Of a stretch of DNA of 64,000 nucleotides, positions 17,759 through 26,239 are shown one piece after another. Made by a program: the position numbers and the translations under genes. Below the pieces are notes generated by a model. It had not been told where the DNA came from. It did no database searches and was given only the letters and a program-made list of their open reading frames with translations. Source of the stretch: an uncultured Mucilaginibacter sp. Its GTDB lineage: Bacteria; Bacteroidota; Bacteroidia; Sphingobacteriales; Sphingobacteriaceae. Location of the stretch: NCBI RefSeq assembly GCF_946479965.1, contig NZ_CAMLHX010000014.1, positions 19,121 to 83,120 on the forward strand, written 5' to 3'. Within the stretch, counting starts at the first letter, position 1. Every line of letters begins with the position of its first letter.

Positions 17759-18496
17759 ATGAAAAGATATTTGTACCTGCTGTTACCTGCCCTGTTAATT
17801 TCTTTGCCTTTTTCGGGATGCGACGTTGCACAACAGGCAGCCAATGCCGTTATCAACTCGCAGGGCCAGCCAACCACACTGGAAATTACCAATGGCTTAA
17901 AGCAAGCCCTTGAGCTGGCATCAAATAACAGTTCCGAGCAGCTATCAGCGGTGGATGGCTTTTTTGCCAATGCAGCCGTTAAAATATTGTTTCCGCCCGA
18001 GGCACGTAAAGCTGAAAGTACCTTACGCAGTATTGGTTTAGGCAAACTGGCTGATAATGTGATACTATCACTTAACCGCGCTGCCGAAGATGCCGCTAAA
18101 CAAGCAAAACCCATATTTGTAAGCGCTGTAAAGCAAATGACCTTGCAGGACGTTACCAATATTCTGTTAGGCAGCCAGGATGCCGCCACGCAATATTTTA
18201 AACGCACCACCACTACCGAATTGGTGAATCAATTTAAGCCCGTAATACAAACAAGTTTGAGCAAAGTGGGCGCTACCCGTTATTATACGGATGCGGTGAC
18301 CGCTTATAATAAAATACCGCTGGTAACTAAACTGAACCCGGATATAGGCGAATATGTTACGCAGAAAGCCGTTGAGGGAGTGTTTTACCAGATAGCGCAG
18401 GAAGAACTTAAAATACGCCAGAACATTAGTTTCCGTACAACGCCTTTACTGCAAAAAGTATTTGGCTACGCTGATAGAAACAAACGCACAATGTAA
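17759..18496 (+). CDS. DUF4197 family lipoprotein
   Basis: The 245-residue product starts with a lipoprotein-like signal (LLISLPFSGCDVAQ, cysteine at residue 21). The mature helical domain carries DUF4197 hallmarks: GLKQALELA, FFANAAVKILFPPEARK, LNRAAEDAAKQAKPIF, DVTNILLGSQDAATQYF and the closing YDRNK-like tail. The family is of unknown function in the envelope. It follows pit by 31 bases and may be read with it, though no phosphate link is known. Confidence 0.85.
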   Translation: MKRYLYLLLPALLISLPFSGCDVAQQAANAVINSQGQPTTLEITNGLKQALELASNNSSEQLSAVDGFFANAAVKILFPPEARKAESTLRSIGLGKLADNVILSLNRAAEDAAKQAKPIFVSAVKQMTLQDVTNILLGSQDAATQYFKRTTTTELVNQFKPVIQTSLSKVGATRYYTDAVTAYNKIPLVTKLNPDIGEYVTQKAVEGVFYQIAQEELKIRQNISFRTTPLLQKVFGYADRNKRTM

Positions 18497-18500
18497 TCTA

Positions 18501-19778
18501 TCATTTTTCGGGTTTGTGGAATTTAACCGTTACGGTTATTTTCTTCGGCTGTCCCTTCGGACTTCCCACCCATTCAGGACCGTTTTTTATGAGCTGGATG
18601 GCTTTTTGCCCCGCGATATCATTATCCGCTTTATTGATCTCGAAGTTACTTAGTGAGCCGTCCTTTTGAACGGTGAAACTAACCCTTGAACTGGCTGTTT
18701 TTCCGTTAGGTAATACTGAATTGGCATTTAGATATTTTTGAAAGTTGTCCCAACCATATTTAGGTTGTGCATCCGGCTGTGTTCCTTCCGGCCTGGCTAT
18801 CACCACTTCGTTTAACGTCATCTGTTCCGGCTCAAGCATCACTTTAGCCGGCGCATCTTTAGCATCTACGGTCCGCGCACGGTAACCTATATAATTATAG
18901 CTAATATTTGTATTAAGGCTGTCAATATTTAGTGTATACGCGCCATCTTTATCGGTAAACGTGGAGCTGGCATTGTTCCCCGCCCTAACGGAAACACCAG
19001 GCAATGGCTGGCCGTCCTCGCTTAATACTTTTCCCTTTATGGTGGCCGATACAACTGTAGAAGGCGCAGCTTTTGCCGCCGCAATTGTTTGCTCTTTTAA
19101 AACATCAGTTTGCGCTTTGCTGCGTTGCTTAGCATAGCCCATCACAACCATTTCGTTAAACGGCACTGAATCTTTCTTTGCGCGGGCACTTACCGGCGCC
19201 TGAGCGTCTTCAAACAGGTTATTGTCCCGTACACCAGATGAAGCAATTTCAGCTGTTTCGTCGGAGGTTACCGGCACATCGTAGGCGTTTCCTTCGGATT
19301 TGTTATAATAGGTACGTTGCAGTGATTGTACTGGGGATCTTAATATCGCTTTAGGCCTGTTATTCGAAGCTAAAAGGGAATCTTTATTGATGACGATCTG
19401 CGGTTCATTAACAAGCGGAGATGGAGTAACCGAGGTATGATCAGTTTCTACATGCGCGGCAATCTGAGCCTTATCTATCGCCGGGCGCGACATTATCCAC
19501 CAACCGCCAACACCCAACACCGCTATAACCGAAGCTGCCATAGCCAGCGTACTTAAAGAAATGATACGCCCTTTTGGCTTTTGTAAACGATGCTGCAAAG
19601 TAGCAGAAAGATCTGCAGAAGCCTTGCTTTGGTTCCCGGCAGTTTCATAACCCTCCATCGCATCCATCAAAAAGGGATCGTCAAGGGCGCGGCGTTCCAG
19701 CTCGTACATCGCACGCGTATCCAGCTTCCCTTCCAGGTACTTTTTAATTTGCAATATGTCGGCGTTCCTGCTATCCAC
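18501..19778 (-). CDS. membrane anti-sigma-like protein with CarboxypepD-reg and TonB C-terminal domains
   Basis: The 425-residue product has a short N-terminal cytoplasmic region (LQIKKYLEGKLDTRAMYELERRA, the anti-sigma-like helix in the first 40 residues), one membrane helix (about 72-92), a low-complexity periplasmic linker, a carboxypeptidase-regulatory-like domain (about 245-315; IKGKVLSEDGQPLPGVSV, then IGYRARTVD) and a TonB C-terminal domain (about 335-420). Its start overlaps the ECF sigma factor stop by 8 bases, so it is translationally coupled and probably holds that sigma factor. The function as partner is inferred from this pairing. Confidence 0.8.
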   Translation of the reverse strand: MDSRNADILQIKKYLEGKLDTRAMYELERRALDDPFLMDAMEGYETAGNQSKASADLSATLQHRLQKPKGRIISLSTLAMAASVIAVLGVGGWWIMSRPAIDKAQIAAHVETDHTSVTPSPLVNEPQIVINKDSLLASNNRPKAILRSPVQSLQRTYYNKSEGNAYDVPVTSDETAEIASSGVRDNNLFEDAQAPVSARAKKDSVPFNEMVVMGYAKQRSKAQTDVLKEQTIAAAKAAPSTVVSATIKGKVLSEDGQPLPGVSVRAGNNASSTFTDKDGAYTLNIDSLNTNISYNYIGYRARTVDAKDAPAKVMLEPEQMTLNEVVIARPEGTQPDAQPKYGWDNFQKYLNANSVLPNGKTASSRVSFTVQKDGSLSNFEINKADNDIAGQKAIQLIKNGPEWVGSPKGQPKKITVTVKFHKPEK

Positions 19779-20340
19779 TGCTTCTCTCTAAACAAATTTT
19801 AAGGTTGCGTTTACCGTTTTGTATATAGCTTTTAACCTCGTTAAGTGTAAAACCGGTTAAGTCGGCTATTTCTTTATAGCATTTCTCTTTTAAATAAAAC
19901 AGATCAACGCTTTGTTTTTGCGCGGGGATCAATTTATCCATGCATTTTTCTAAAGCGGTAAGCGCTTCTTCCCTGTTGTTATCTTCAGGATGCAAAACAG
20001 GGTTAAATTCCATAAAGTCATCCAAACCAACTGTTTCCATTTTTTTGCCGGAGCGTAATTGCATTAAACAATAATTACGCGCCAACACATATAACCAGCT
20101 CCTGAACTGCTTCACCTCATGCTGTTTTACCTTGGTTACCAGCTCTTCAAAAATTGCCATTACTGCATCTTTTGATGGTTCTTCGTCCTGCAGGTATTTT
20201 AAACAAACCCCATAAACAAGCTGCATATATTTTTGATACAACCTACCTAACACAGCCAGATCGCCGCTTTCGCGATATCGGTTTAGCAGCTCGTTATCAT
20301 CTGCATCATCAGGCCTAACTGGTTTGGTAAAAAACTTCAC
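19771..20340 (-). CDS. ECF-type RNA polymerase sigma factor
   Basis: The 189-residue protein has ECF sigma regions 2 and 4: LNRYRESGDLAVLGRLYQKY near the start, FRSWLYVLARNYCLMQLR near residue 100 (region 2.4 area), and a C-terminal helix-turn-helix (DLFYLKEKCYKEIADLTGF, VKSYIQNGKRNLKI). The downstream anti-sigma-like gene overlaps it by 8 bases, the usual order for Bacteroidota envelope-stress or polysaccharide-sensing pairs. No SusC/D genes are nearby. Confidence 0.9.
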   Translation of the reverse strand: MKFFTKPVRPDDADDNELLNRYRESGDLAVLGRLYQKYMQLVYGVCLKYLQDEEPSKDAVMAIFEELVTKVKQHEVKQFRSWLYVLARNYCLMQLRSGKKMETVGLDDFMEFNPVLHPEDNNREEALTALEKCMDKLIPAQKQSVDLFYLKEKCYKEIADLTGFTLNEVKSYIQNGKRNLKICLERSSG

Positions 20341-20404
20341 GGATTAACAAAACTAACTGTTTTTGGGGGATTTATGAAATGAGGGCAGCGCGTTCAAAAA
20401 TGGG

Positions 20405-20971
20405 TTAGACAATCTTCAAATTATACTTATGCAGCAATCCCGGCAAGCTATGGGTGGCGAAAATGGCTTTGTTTAAGGTGTTCAGTTCAGGCTCAATTAT
20501 AAAATCATAAGCGGTGCTGAAGTTAACCGAAGTGAGATTGGTTTGCCTGAAAACGGTATCCAACAAATTGCATTCATCAAATACAGACCCGCTCAGATCT
20601 GCTTGCGTAAAGGTGGTTTCTTTTAATGACGATGTTACAAACTTTGTCTTCAGCATCTTTTTGCCCATAAACGACGAGTAATCTAAAATGCAGGCATCAA
20701 ATTCAACCGCGAACAGAAAATCGGCACATTGGCTAAAGTTTACACCTAGTATTTTACACCTCTTAAATACAGCATTGTTAAGCGTTGATCGGTCCCACTT
20801 CATCATTGACAGGTCGCAATCTTCAAAAACACAATCAATAAACTTTGCCTGTGCAAATTCACTTTCTTTAAGGTCGCATTTTTTAAAAGTGCAGTTATTG
20901 AACTCGCCGCCACGGGTAGTTTGCCCTGCGAAGCTTTGGCTGTTGAAAATTTTATCGTCGTGTATTTCCAT
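20405..20971 (-). CDS. pentapeptide-repeat protein (Qnr/McbG-like)
   Basis: The 188-residue product is built of A(D/N)LXX-type pentapeptides over its whole length (FNNCTFKKCDLKESEFAQAK, CVFEDCDLSM, FTQADLSGSVFDECNL), which should form a right-handed beta helix. The layout, with a central break (ADFLFAVEFDACILD) and a C-terminal helical tail (LPGLLHKYNLKIV), resembles McbG and Qnr proteins that mimic DNA and protect gyrase. That role is not proven by sequence. It is the only gene of its kind here and is divergent from nothing close; pdhC lies downstream. Confidence 0.85.
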   Translation of the reverse strand: MEIHDDKIFNSQSFAGQTTRGGEFNNCTFKKCDLKESEFAQAKFIDCVFEDCDLSMMKWDRSTLNNAVFKRCKILGVNFSQCADFLFAVEFDACILDYSSFMGKKMLKTKFVTSSLKETTFTQADLSGSVFDECNLLDTVFRQTNLTSVNFSTAYDFIIEPELNTLNKAIFATHSLPGLLHKYNLKIV

Positions 20972-20992
20972 GTAATTTCGCTCTAAAACAAA

Positions 20993-21055
20993 ATAGCGAT
21001 GAGTTAAAACCCACCGCTATCCCTATCTTGATTCTTGACTCTTGTTTCTTGATTC
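20993..21055 (-). terminator. heptad repeat plus terminator hairpin after pdhC
   Basis: Read on the minus strand after the pdhC stop, four heptads (GAATCAA, GAAACAA, GAGTCAA, GAATCAA; 21055-21028) are followed by a hairpin ATAGCGGTGGGTTTTA...CATCGCTAT (21020-20993) and a T-rich tail. Almost the same arrangement follows hflX at 29120-29178. Confidence 0.7.
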
Positions 21056-21061
21056 TCTAAC

Positions 21062-22726
21062 TTATATCAGTAACCGAACCGGCTCTTCTAACAATGATTT
21101 CAGAGTTTGCAGGAATGCGGCTGCCAAAGCGCCGTCAACCACACGGTGATCACTGCTTAAGGTTACTTTCATAACATTGCCTGGTACAACAGCGCCGTTT
21201 TTAACAACCGGTACAGCCTGTATACCGCTTACCGCAAGAATACACGCGTTAGGTGTGTTAATGATAGCCGTAAACTCGTCAACACCAAACATACCTAGGT
21301 TAGATATGGTAAACGTTGAGCCCTCCATTTCGGCAGGCTGTAATTTTTTACTTTTTGATTTACCGGCCAGATCCTTAACCTCTAAAGATATATGGGTTAA
21401 AGATTTACCATCAGCAAATTTAATAACCGGAACCAGCAAGCCTTCGTCAACTGCAACAGCTACGCCAATATGAACGTGCTCGTTAGTGCGGATCTTATCA
21501 CCCTGGAAAGCTGAGTTAATTGCCGGGTGTTGTTTTAAGGCAACGGCACAGGCTTTAACCACAAAATCGTTAAATGAGATCTTAACAGGGGCAACCGCGT
21601 TGATCTTGGTACGGGCCTCAATAGCCTGATCCATATCAATAGACATGGTTACATAAAAATGCGGCGCGGTAAATAAGCTCTCGCTTAAGCGGCGGCTGAT
21701 TGCTTTGCGCATTTGTGTAACCGGTCTTTCGGTAAATTTCTCTTCGCCGGTAAAGGTTGGTAAAGTTATAGGTGCCGCGGCTGGTTTAGCAGCAGGTGCG
21801 GCCTCAGCAGGAGCCGATGCAGCTGCAGGAGCAGCGGCTTTCCCTTCGCCCGGTTTAAAGTCTTCTATATCTTTTTTAACAATACGGCCACCCTCTGCGC
21901 TGCCTTTAACAGCAGTAAGATCGATGCCTTTGTCCTTAGCCATTTTGCGGGCCAATGGCGATGCTTTTACGCGGCTATCGTCAGAACCCTCAGAAGCTTC
22001 TTCAGCAGCTTGAGCACTTTCCGCAGCAGGTGCTTCAGCGCCTTCGGCTGGTTTAGTTTCAGCAGCAGAAGCGCTGCCACTATCTTGCAATAGCGGCGTA
22101 ATATCAGTACCCTCTTTACCTACAATAGCTATAATGCCATTAACTGGAGCAGCTTCACCCTCTTTAGGGCCAATGTATAATAGTGTACCACTTTCGTAAC
22201 CAACTACTTCCATGGTGGCCTTATCAGTTTCAACATCAGCCAATGAATCGTCTGATTTTACCTTATCGCCAACCTTAAAGTTCCATTTATTGATAACACC
22301 TTCTGTCATTGTATCGCTCAAGGCAGGCATACGGATAACAGTTGCAGGGATGCTTGAAAGATCAACTTTAGCAGCAGGTGCAGGTGTAGCAGCAAGCGCT
22401 TTATCAGCTGTAGCCGCAGGGGCTTTTTCTTCTTCTTTTTTCTCGGCAGGGGCAGCAGCACCTTCAAGCAATGCTTTATAATCCTCGCCCTCTTTGCCTA
22501 TTACAGCTATAACGGTATCAACAGGCGCCGCTTGTCCTTCTTCAATACCAATGTATAAAAGGCTGCCGTCCTGGTATGATTCAAAATCCATTGTGGCTTT
22601 ATCAGTCTCTATTTCGGCCAGCACATCGCCCGATTTTACCTTGTCGCCAACTTTTTTATGCCATTTTGCTAAAACACCCTCAGTCATGGTGTCGCTCATT
22701 TTCGGCATTTTAACTACTTCGGCCAT
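21062..22726 (-). CDS. pdhC: pyruvate dehydrogenase E2, dihydrolipoyllysine acetyltransferase
   Basis: E2 transfers acetyl groups from lipoate to CoA and forms the core of the pyruvate dehydrogenase complex. The 554-residue chain has two lipoyl domains (about 1-80 and 130-210), each with its lipoylated lysine in ETDKATM, a peripheral-subunit binding domain (about 255-290; KASPLARKMAKDKGID) and the catalytic domain (about 325-554) with HRVVDGA near 530. Linkers are rich in alanine, proline and glutamate as usual. It follows pdhA on the same strand; pdhB is not in the window, so E1 beta must be encoded elsewhere. Confidence 0.93.
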   Translation of the reverse strand: MAEVVKMPKMSDTMTEGVLAKWHKKVGDKVKSGDVLAEIETDKATMDFESYQDGSLLYIGIEEGQAAPVDTVIAVIGKEGEDYKALLEGAAAPAEKKEEEKAPAATADKALAATPAPAAKVDLSSIPATVIRMPALSDTMTEGVINKWNFKVGDKVKSDDSLADVETDKATMEVVGYESGTLLYIGPKEGEAAPVNGIIAIVGKEGTDITPLLQDSGSASAAETKPAEGAEAPAAESAQAAEEASEGSDDSRVKASPLARKMAKDKGIDLTAVKGSAEGGRIVKKDIEDFKPGEGKAAAPAAASAPAEAAPAAKPAAAPITLPTFTGEEKFTERPVTQMRKAISRRLSESLFTAPHFYVTMSIDMDQAIEARTKINAVAPVKISFNDFVVKACAVALKQHPAINSAFQGDKIRTNEHVHIGVAVAVDEGLLVPVIKFADGKSLTHISLEVKDLAGKSKSKKLQPAEMEGSTFTISNLGMFGVDEFTAIINTPNACILAVSGIQAVPVVKNGAVVPGNVMKVTLSSDHRVVDGALAAAFLQTLKSLLEEPVRLLI

Positions 22727-22735
22727 TGTATAATT

Positions 22736-22840
22736 ATTGAATTAGTGAGTTATTGAATTAGTGATTAGCAAAATGATATTGAATAATGTTTTAATTGATT
22801 TAAAATTCAACAAATCAATAATCCATTAATTCAATAATTA
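22736..22840. repeat. 16-mer repeat with inverted arm in the pdhA-pdhC gap
   Basis: Two 16-base units ATTGAATTAGTGAGTT and ATTGAATTAGTGATTA (22736-22767) are followed by ATCCATTAATTCAATAATTA (22821-22840), roughly their reverse complement. A long imperfect hairpin could form in the mRNA between pdhA and pdhC. Confidence 0.65.
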
Positions 22841-22842
22841 GC

Positions 22843-23838
22843 TTAGTCTTTAATGTATGGGTAATCTTTTTGTACGTAAACGTCGGTATAAAGCTCCGTT
22901 GCTTCAGGCCATGGCGACTCTTCTGCAAATTTTACAGCTTCGTCAACCTCAGCTTTTATTTTCGCGTCCATATCCTCAAACCACTTCTCATCAGCATACT
23001 TGTTCTTTTCAATAGCTGCTTTAACCGTTTCAATAGGATCTTTCGCTTTATAGCTTTCCAATTCCTCTTTAGTACGATATTTCTGCGGATCAGACATAGA
23101 GTGACCTTTATAACGGTAGGTACGCATCTCCAGGAATGTAGGGCCTTCGCCGGCACGGGCACGGGAAACAGCCTCATCCATTGCCGCATGTACAGCAATA
23201 GGGTCCATACCATCAACAGCTGATGACGGGATACCGTAAGGCAAGCCCAGTTTGTATATATCAGTTTGTATAGTGGTACGCTGTACTGAAGTACCCATTG
23301 CGTAACCATTGTTCTCGCAAATAAATATAACGGGCAGCTTCCAAAGGGCAGCCATGTTAAAGGTTTCGTTCAATGCGCCCTGGCGCACCGCGCCGTCACC
23401 CATGTAAGCAACGTTAACAAAGTCGGTACCTTTAAATTTTTCTGCAAAGGCAACACCTGCACCTAGTGGTATTTGGCCGCCAACTATACCATGGCCACCA
23501 TAAAAATGATGCTCTTTACTAAACATGTGCATGGAGCCACCTTTACCTTTTGAGCATCCGGTTGCTTTGCCATACAGCTCGGCCATTATAGCGTTGCAGC
23601 TTATGCCCTGGGCAATAGCATGCGCATGATCGCGGTAGGCGGTGATCATACTATCCCCCTTTTTCATTACAGACATGGCCCCGGCCAAAACGGCTTCCTG
23701 ACCTATGTACAAATGGCAAAAGCCTCTGATTTTTTGCTGACCGTATAGTTGTCCTGCCTTTTCTTCGAACCTACGCATTAACAGCATAGCTTCGTACCAC
23801 ATCAGATAAGTGTCTTTAGTTATTTCGATTGAACTCAT
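22843..23838 (-). CDS. pdhA: pyruvate dehydrogenase E1 component subunit alpha
   Basis: The 331-residue subunit decarboxylates pyruvate with thiamine diphosphate. It has the E1 alpha hallmarks GFCHLYIGQEAVLAG near residue 40, GGHGIVGGQIPLGAG near 115, the ThDP motif MGDGAVRQGALNE near 145 and NGYAMGTS near 178, then RTYRYKGHSMSDPQKYR with the regulated serine region. It precedes pdhC on the same strand. A TAGATTTG -7-like element lies upstream at 23869-23876 on the minus strand, but the matching TTG is not convincing. Confidence 0.95.
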   Translation of the reverse strand: MSSIEITKDTYLMWYEAMLLMRRFEEKAGQLYGQQKIRGFCHLYIGQEAVLAGAMSVMKKGDSMITAYRDHAHAIAQGISCNAIMAELYGKATGCSKGKGGSMHMFSKEHHFYGGHGIVGGQIPLGAGVAFAEKFKGTDFVNVAYMGDGAVRQGALNETFNMAALWKLPVIFICENNGYAMGTSVQRTTIQTDIYKLGLPYGIPSSAVDGMDPIAVHAAMDEAVSRARAGEGPTFLEMRTYRYKGHSMSDPQKYRTKEELESYKAKDPIETVKAAIEKNKYADEKWFEDMDAKIKAEVDEAVKFAEESPWPEATELYTDVYVQKDYPYIKD

Positions 23839-24098
23839 TTATAAATCTTCCGTTTGCAGATTAATGCGCAAATCTAATTATATATCCCAAAAAACCGAAA
23901 ACGACACGTAAAAAGATTGCTTTTGATTTGCTTAAACGTTATAGTTTAGGTAACAATATAATATCGGCACTTTTATTTGCCGAATCATTCAAAATTGATT
24001 GCAAATTGGGCGAGCTAATACAAACCTGACAGTATTATAACTTTTGCATTTTAACAATTGTTGAAAGTTAATTTTTTGTTAAATAAGCAATAAAGTAT

Positions 24099-24128
24099 TT
24101 GGTTTTTTGAAAAATATGAATAGTTTTG
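24099..24128 (+). promoter_or_regulatory. Bacteroidota promoter of the NlpC/P60 gene (gap 23839-24199)
   Basis: TTG at 24099-24101, a 19-base spacer and TAGTTTTG at 24121-24128 match the Bacteroidota housekeeping consensus. Transcription should start near 24135, leaving a leader of about 65 bases. The rest of this 361-base divergent gap shows a 10-base palindrome AACAATTGTT and no gene. Confidence 0.8.
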
Positions 24129-24199
24129 TGGGCAACCTGATCCGGAGTGTATCATTTAATGAACAAAATCATTAAAAAACAAAACGAAACAAGGACTAA

Positions 24200-24772
24200 A
24201 TGAAGAAAACATTACTGGCGATTGCCCTACTTTTCAGCGTTTTAGCCGTTCAGGCACAGACAAAAACCGTTCCAAGTCAGGCAACGGAAAAGGCTCCGGA
24301 AGAGCAAGAAAGTTTAGCAAAAGATTATTTATCGCAAATTATGGGTGTTGCGCTTAATGCAACATCAAACATGAAGCTGTTTAACTTTGTGTATGATTGG
24401 ATAGGTACCCCTTACCGTTTTGGCGGAGCTACTAAAAAAGGAATTGACTGTTCTGCTTTTACAAAGCAACTATATGATCAGGTTTTTAACCTGGATATAA
24501 AACGTAACTCACGTGATATTTTCAGCATGGTTAGCCCGGTTAAAAAAACTGAGTTGAAAGAAGGTGACCTGGTTTTCTTCAAAATACATAGCCGCAGCAT
24601 ATCGCACGTTGGTATTTATTTAGGTGATAACCGTTTTGCACACGCCTCTTCGCGCGGTGTGGCAATTAGCAGCCTTGATGATAATTATTACAGCCGTTAC
24701 TTTTATAAAGGCGGTCGTTTATTAGCGTCTTTCAAAAAAGAATTAGAAATTACCGAAGATCAAGTACAATAG
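24200..24772 (+). CDS. NlpC/P60 family cell-wall hydrolase
   Basis: The 190-residue secreted protein has a signal peptide (MKKTLLAIALLFSVLAVQAQ) and one NlpC/P60 domain (about 65-180): catalytic cysteine in KGIDCSAFTKQLYD near residue 86, histidine in RSISHVGIYLG near 137 and the third polar residue in FAHASSRGV near 150. Such enzymes cleave peptidoglycan stem peptides, typically at D-Glu-meso-DAP. It has its own promoter and terminator and so is a single-gene unit. Confidence 0.92.
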   Translation: MKKTLLAIALLFSVLAVQAQTKTVPSQATEKAPEEQESLAKDYLSQIMGVALNATSNMKLFNFVYDWIGTPYRFGGATKKGIDCSAFTKQLYDQVFNLDIKRNSRDIFSMVSPVKKTELKEGDLVFFKIHSRSISHVGIYLGDNRFAHASSRGVAISSLDDNYYSRYFYKGGRLLASFKKELEITEDQVQ

Positions 24773-24797
24773 TATATTGTATCGTTAATATTGATAT

Positions 24798-24830
24798 ATC
24801 CTTTCGCTTTTTAGTGAAAGGATTTTTTTT
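24798..24830 (+). terminator. rho-independent terminator after NlpC/P60 gene
   Basis: ATCCTTTC (24798-24805) pairs with GAAAGGAT (24816-24823) and runs into eight T residues. The CapA gene begins directly after it. Confidence 0.9.
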
Positions 24831-24836
24831 GCCCAT

Positions 24837-25958
24837 ATGACAAGTCGCCTAAATCTTTTTATTGCTATTATGGGTTGTACATGCCTCATTCTGGGCTGCG
24901 AAGCGGCACAGCCGATAGTGAAAGAAAGCGTATCGACAGCTCAAATTGCGGCACAAACACCCCCACCCCTAAAATTGCCCGATTCTGTTTGCATTGCCGC
25001 TGTTGGCGATATAATGCTGGGGACCTCATATCCCGACAATAACACTTTATCCCCTGATAGCGCCTTAAATAGTTTTAATTATGTAAAGCAACATTTGCAA
25101 AATGCTGATGTTGCTTTTGGTAATCTTGAAGGCACCTTGCTTGACGGCGGCCAACCTGCACATTATAAACTGCATTTAAAAAGCAAAGCGTATTTATTTA
25201 GGATGCCGGCTAAATATTGCGGGATTTTAAAGGAAGCAGGATTTGATGTATTGAGCCTTGCTAACAATCACATTGGCGACTTTGCACAAGCGGGACGTAA
25301 TAGCACCGTAAATGCTTTAGACAGCTGCGGCATACATCATGCGGGCTTGTTAGAACATCCTTCAACCGAGTTTGAAATAAAGGGTGTAAAATATGGGTTC
25401 TGCGCATTTGCACCTAACAGTCACACCCTATCAATTCTTGATATGAAAGGTGCTGCCAAGATCATCAGCAATTTGAAACAGCGTTGCAATGTAGTGATCG
25501 TATCGTTTCACGGCGGAGCTGAAGGGCCGGAGTTTGAACATGTGGCAGCTGCCGGCGAATCTTACTTTGGTGAGCGGCGCGGAGATCTGCGCGCTTTTGC
25601 GCATAACGCCATTGATAGTGGAGCTGATATAATATTGGGTCATGGCCCGCATGTAAGCAGGGCAATGGAAATTTATAAAGACAGACTGATAGCCTATAGC
25701 CTGGGTAATTTTTGCACTTACCGTGGTGTAGGCATTGATGGTGTTTCAGGCATTGCGCCGCTGTTAAAAGTTTATGTTAACCGCAAAGGCGAATTTTTAA
25801 GCGGTAACATCATTTCGGCTAAGCAAAGCAGGGAAAGGCGTGTTGAGCCCGATACATTGCACCGGGCTGCTAAACGCATAAAATGGCTTACTGCTGCTGA
25901 CTTTCCCGATAGCAAATTGGCTATATCAGAAACAGGCATGCTCACAATTGTAAGGTAA
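24837..25958 (+). CDS. CapA-family lipoprotein (poly-gamma-glutamate synthesis-like)
   Basis: The 373-residue product has a lipoprotein signal (TCLILGCEAAQ, cysteine at 21) and a PGA_cap metallophosphoesterase-like domain: AVGDIMLGTSYP near residue 55, GNLEGTLLDGG near 98, SLANNHIGDF near 140, SFHGGAEGPEF near 225 and GHGPHVSR near 268. Family members include CapA/PgsA of poly-gamma-glutamate synthesis, but no pgsB/C genes are adjacent and many Bacteroidota have lone copies of unknown role. The ATG at 24837 follows the upstream terminator by only seven bases. Confidence 0.88.
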   Translation: MTSRLNLFIAIMGCTCLILGCEAAQPIVKESVSTAQIAAQTPPPLKLPDSVCIAAVGDIMLGTSYPDNNTLSPDSALNSFNYVKQHLQNADVAFGNLEGTLLDGGQPAHYKLHLKSKAYLFRMPAKYCGILKEAGFDVLSLANNHIGDFAQAGRNSTVNALDSCGIHHAGLLEHPSTEFEIKGVKYGFCAFAPNSHTLSILDMKGAAKIISNLKQRCNVVIVSFHGGAEGPEFEHVAAAGESYFGERRGDLRAFAHNAIDSGADIILGHGPHVSRAMEIYKDRLIAYSLGNFCTYRGVGIDGVSGIAPLLKVYVNRKGEFLSGNIISAKQSRERRVEPDTLHRAAKRIKWLTAADFPDSKLAISETGMLTIVR

Positions 25959-25961
25959 AAG

Positions 25962-26147
25962 CTAAGCCTCGTCTTTGGTGTTGCGCACTAAGCCTATCCC
26001 CGTCAAAAAAAAGATCAAACTTATTACCCCTATCACAGTAAGGTTAACAACATCACCGTCGCGTTGTATAATCATAACGCCGGTATAAATAAGGCCAATA
26101 ATGCCTAATACTGATAGTATTGTGCCAAAAGTTCGTTTTACGTTCAT
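25962..26147 (-). CDS. small two-helix membrane protein
   Basis: The 61-residue product has two hydrophobic helices (about 8-26 and 34-54) joined by QRDGDVVNL and a charged C-terminus (RNTKDEA). It converges on CapA (3-base gap) and is divergent from the SPFH gene. No family is recognised; the regular membrane pattern makes a real gene likely. Confidence 0.6.
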   Translation of the reverse strand: MNVKRTFGTILSVLGIIGLIYTGVMIIQRDGDVVNLTVIGVISLIFFLTGIGLVRNTKDEA

Positions 26148-26239
26148 AGGTTACATCTAAAAATTATTCATTATTTTTAGAAACAAATTACAATCCAATT
26201 AATCTAAATAACCTAACCTAGTACTTAAAACATATATAA

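Noticed and set aside
24798..24836. CapA gene as part of the NlpC/P60 operon
   Set aside because: A strong terminator stands between them, so read-through rather than a single transcription unit would be needed.
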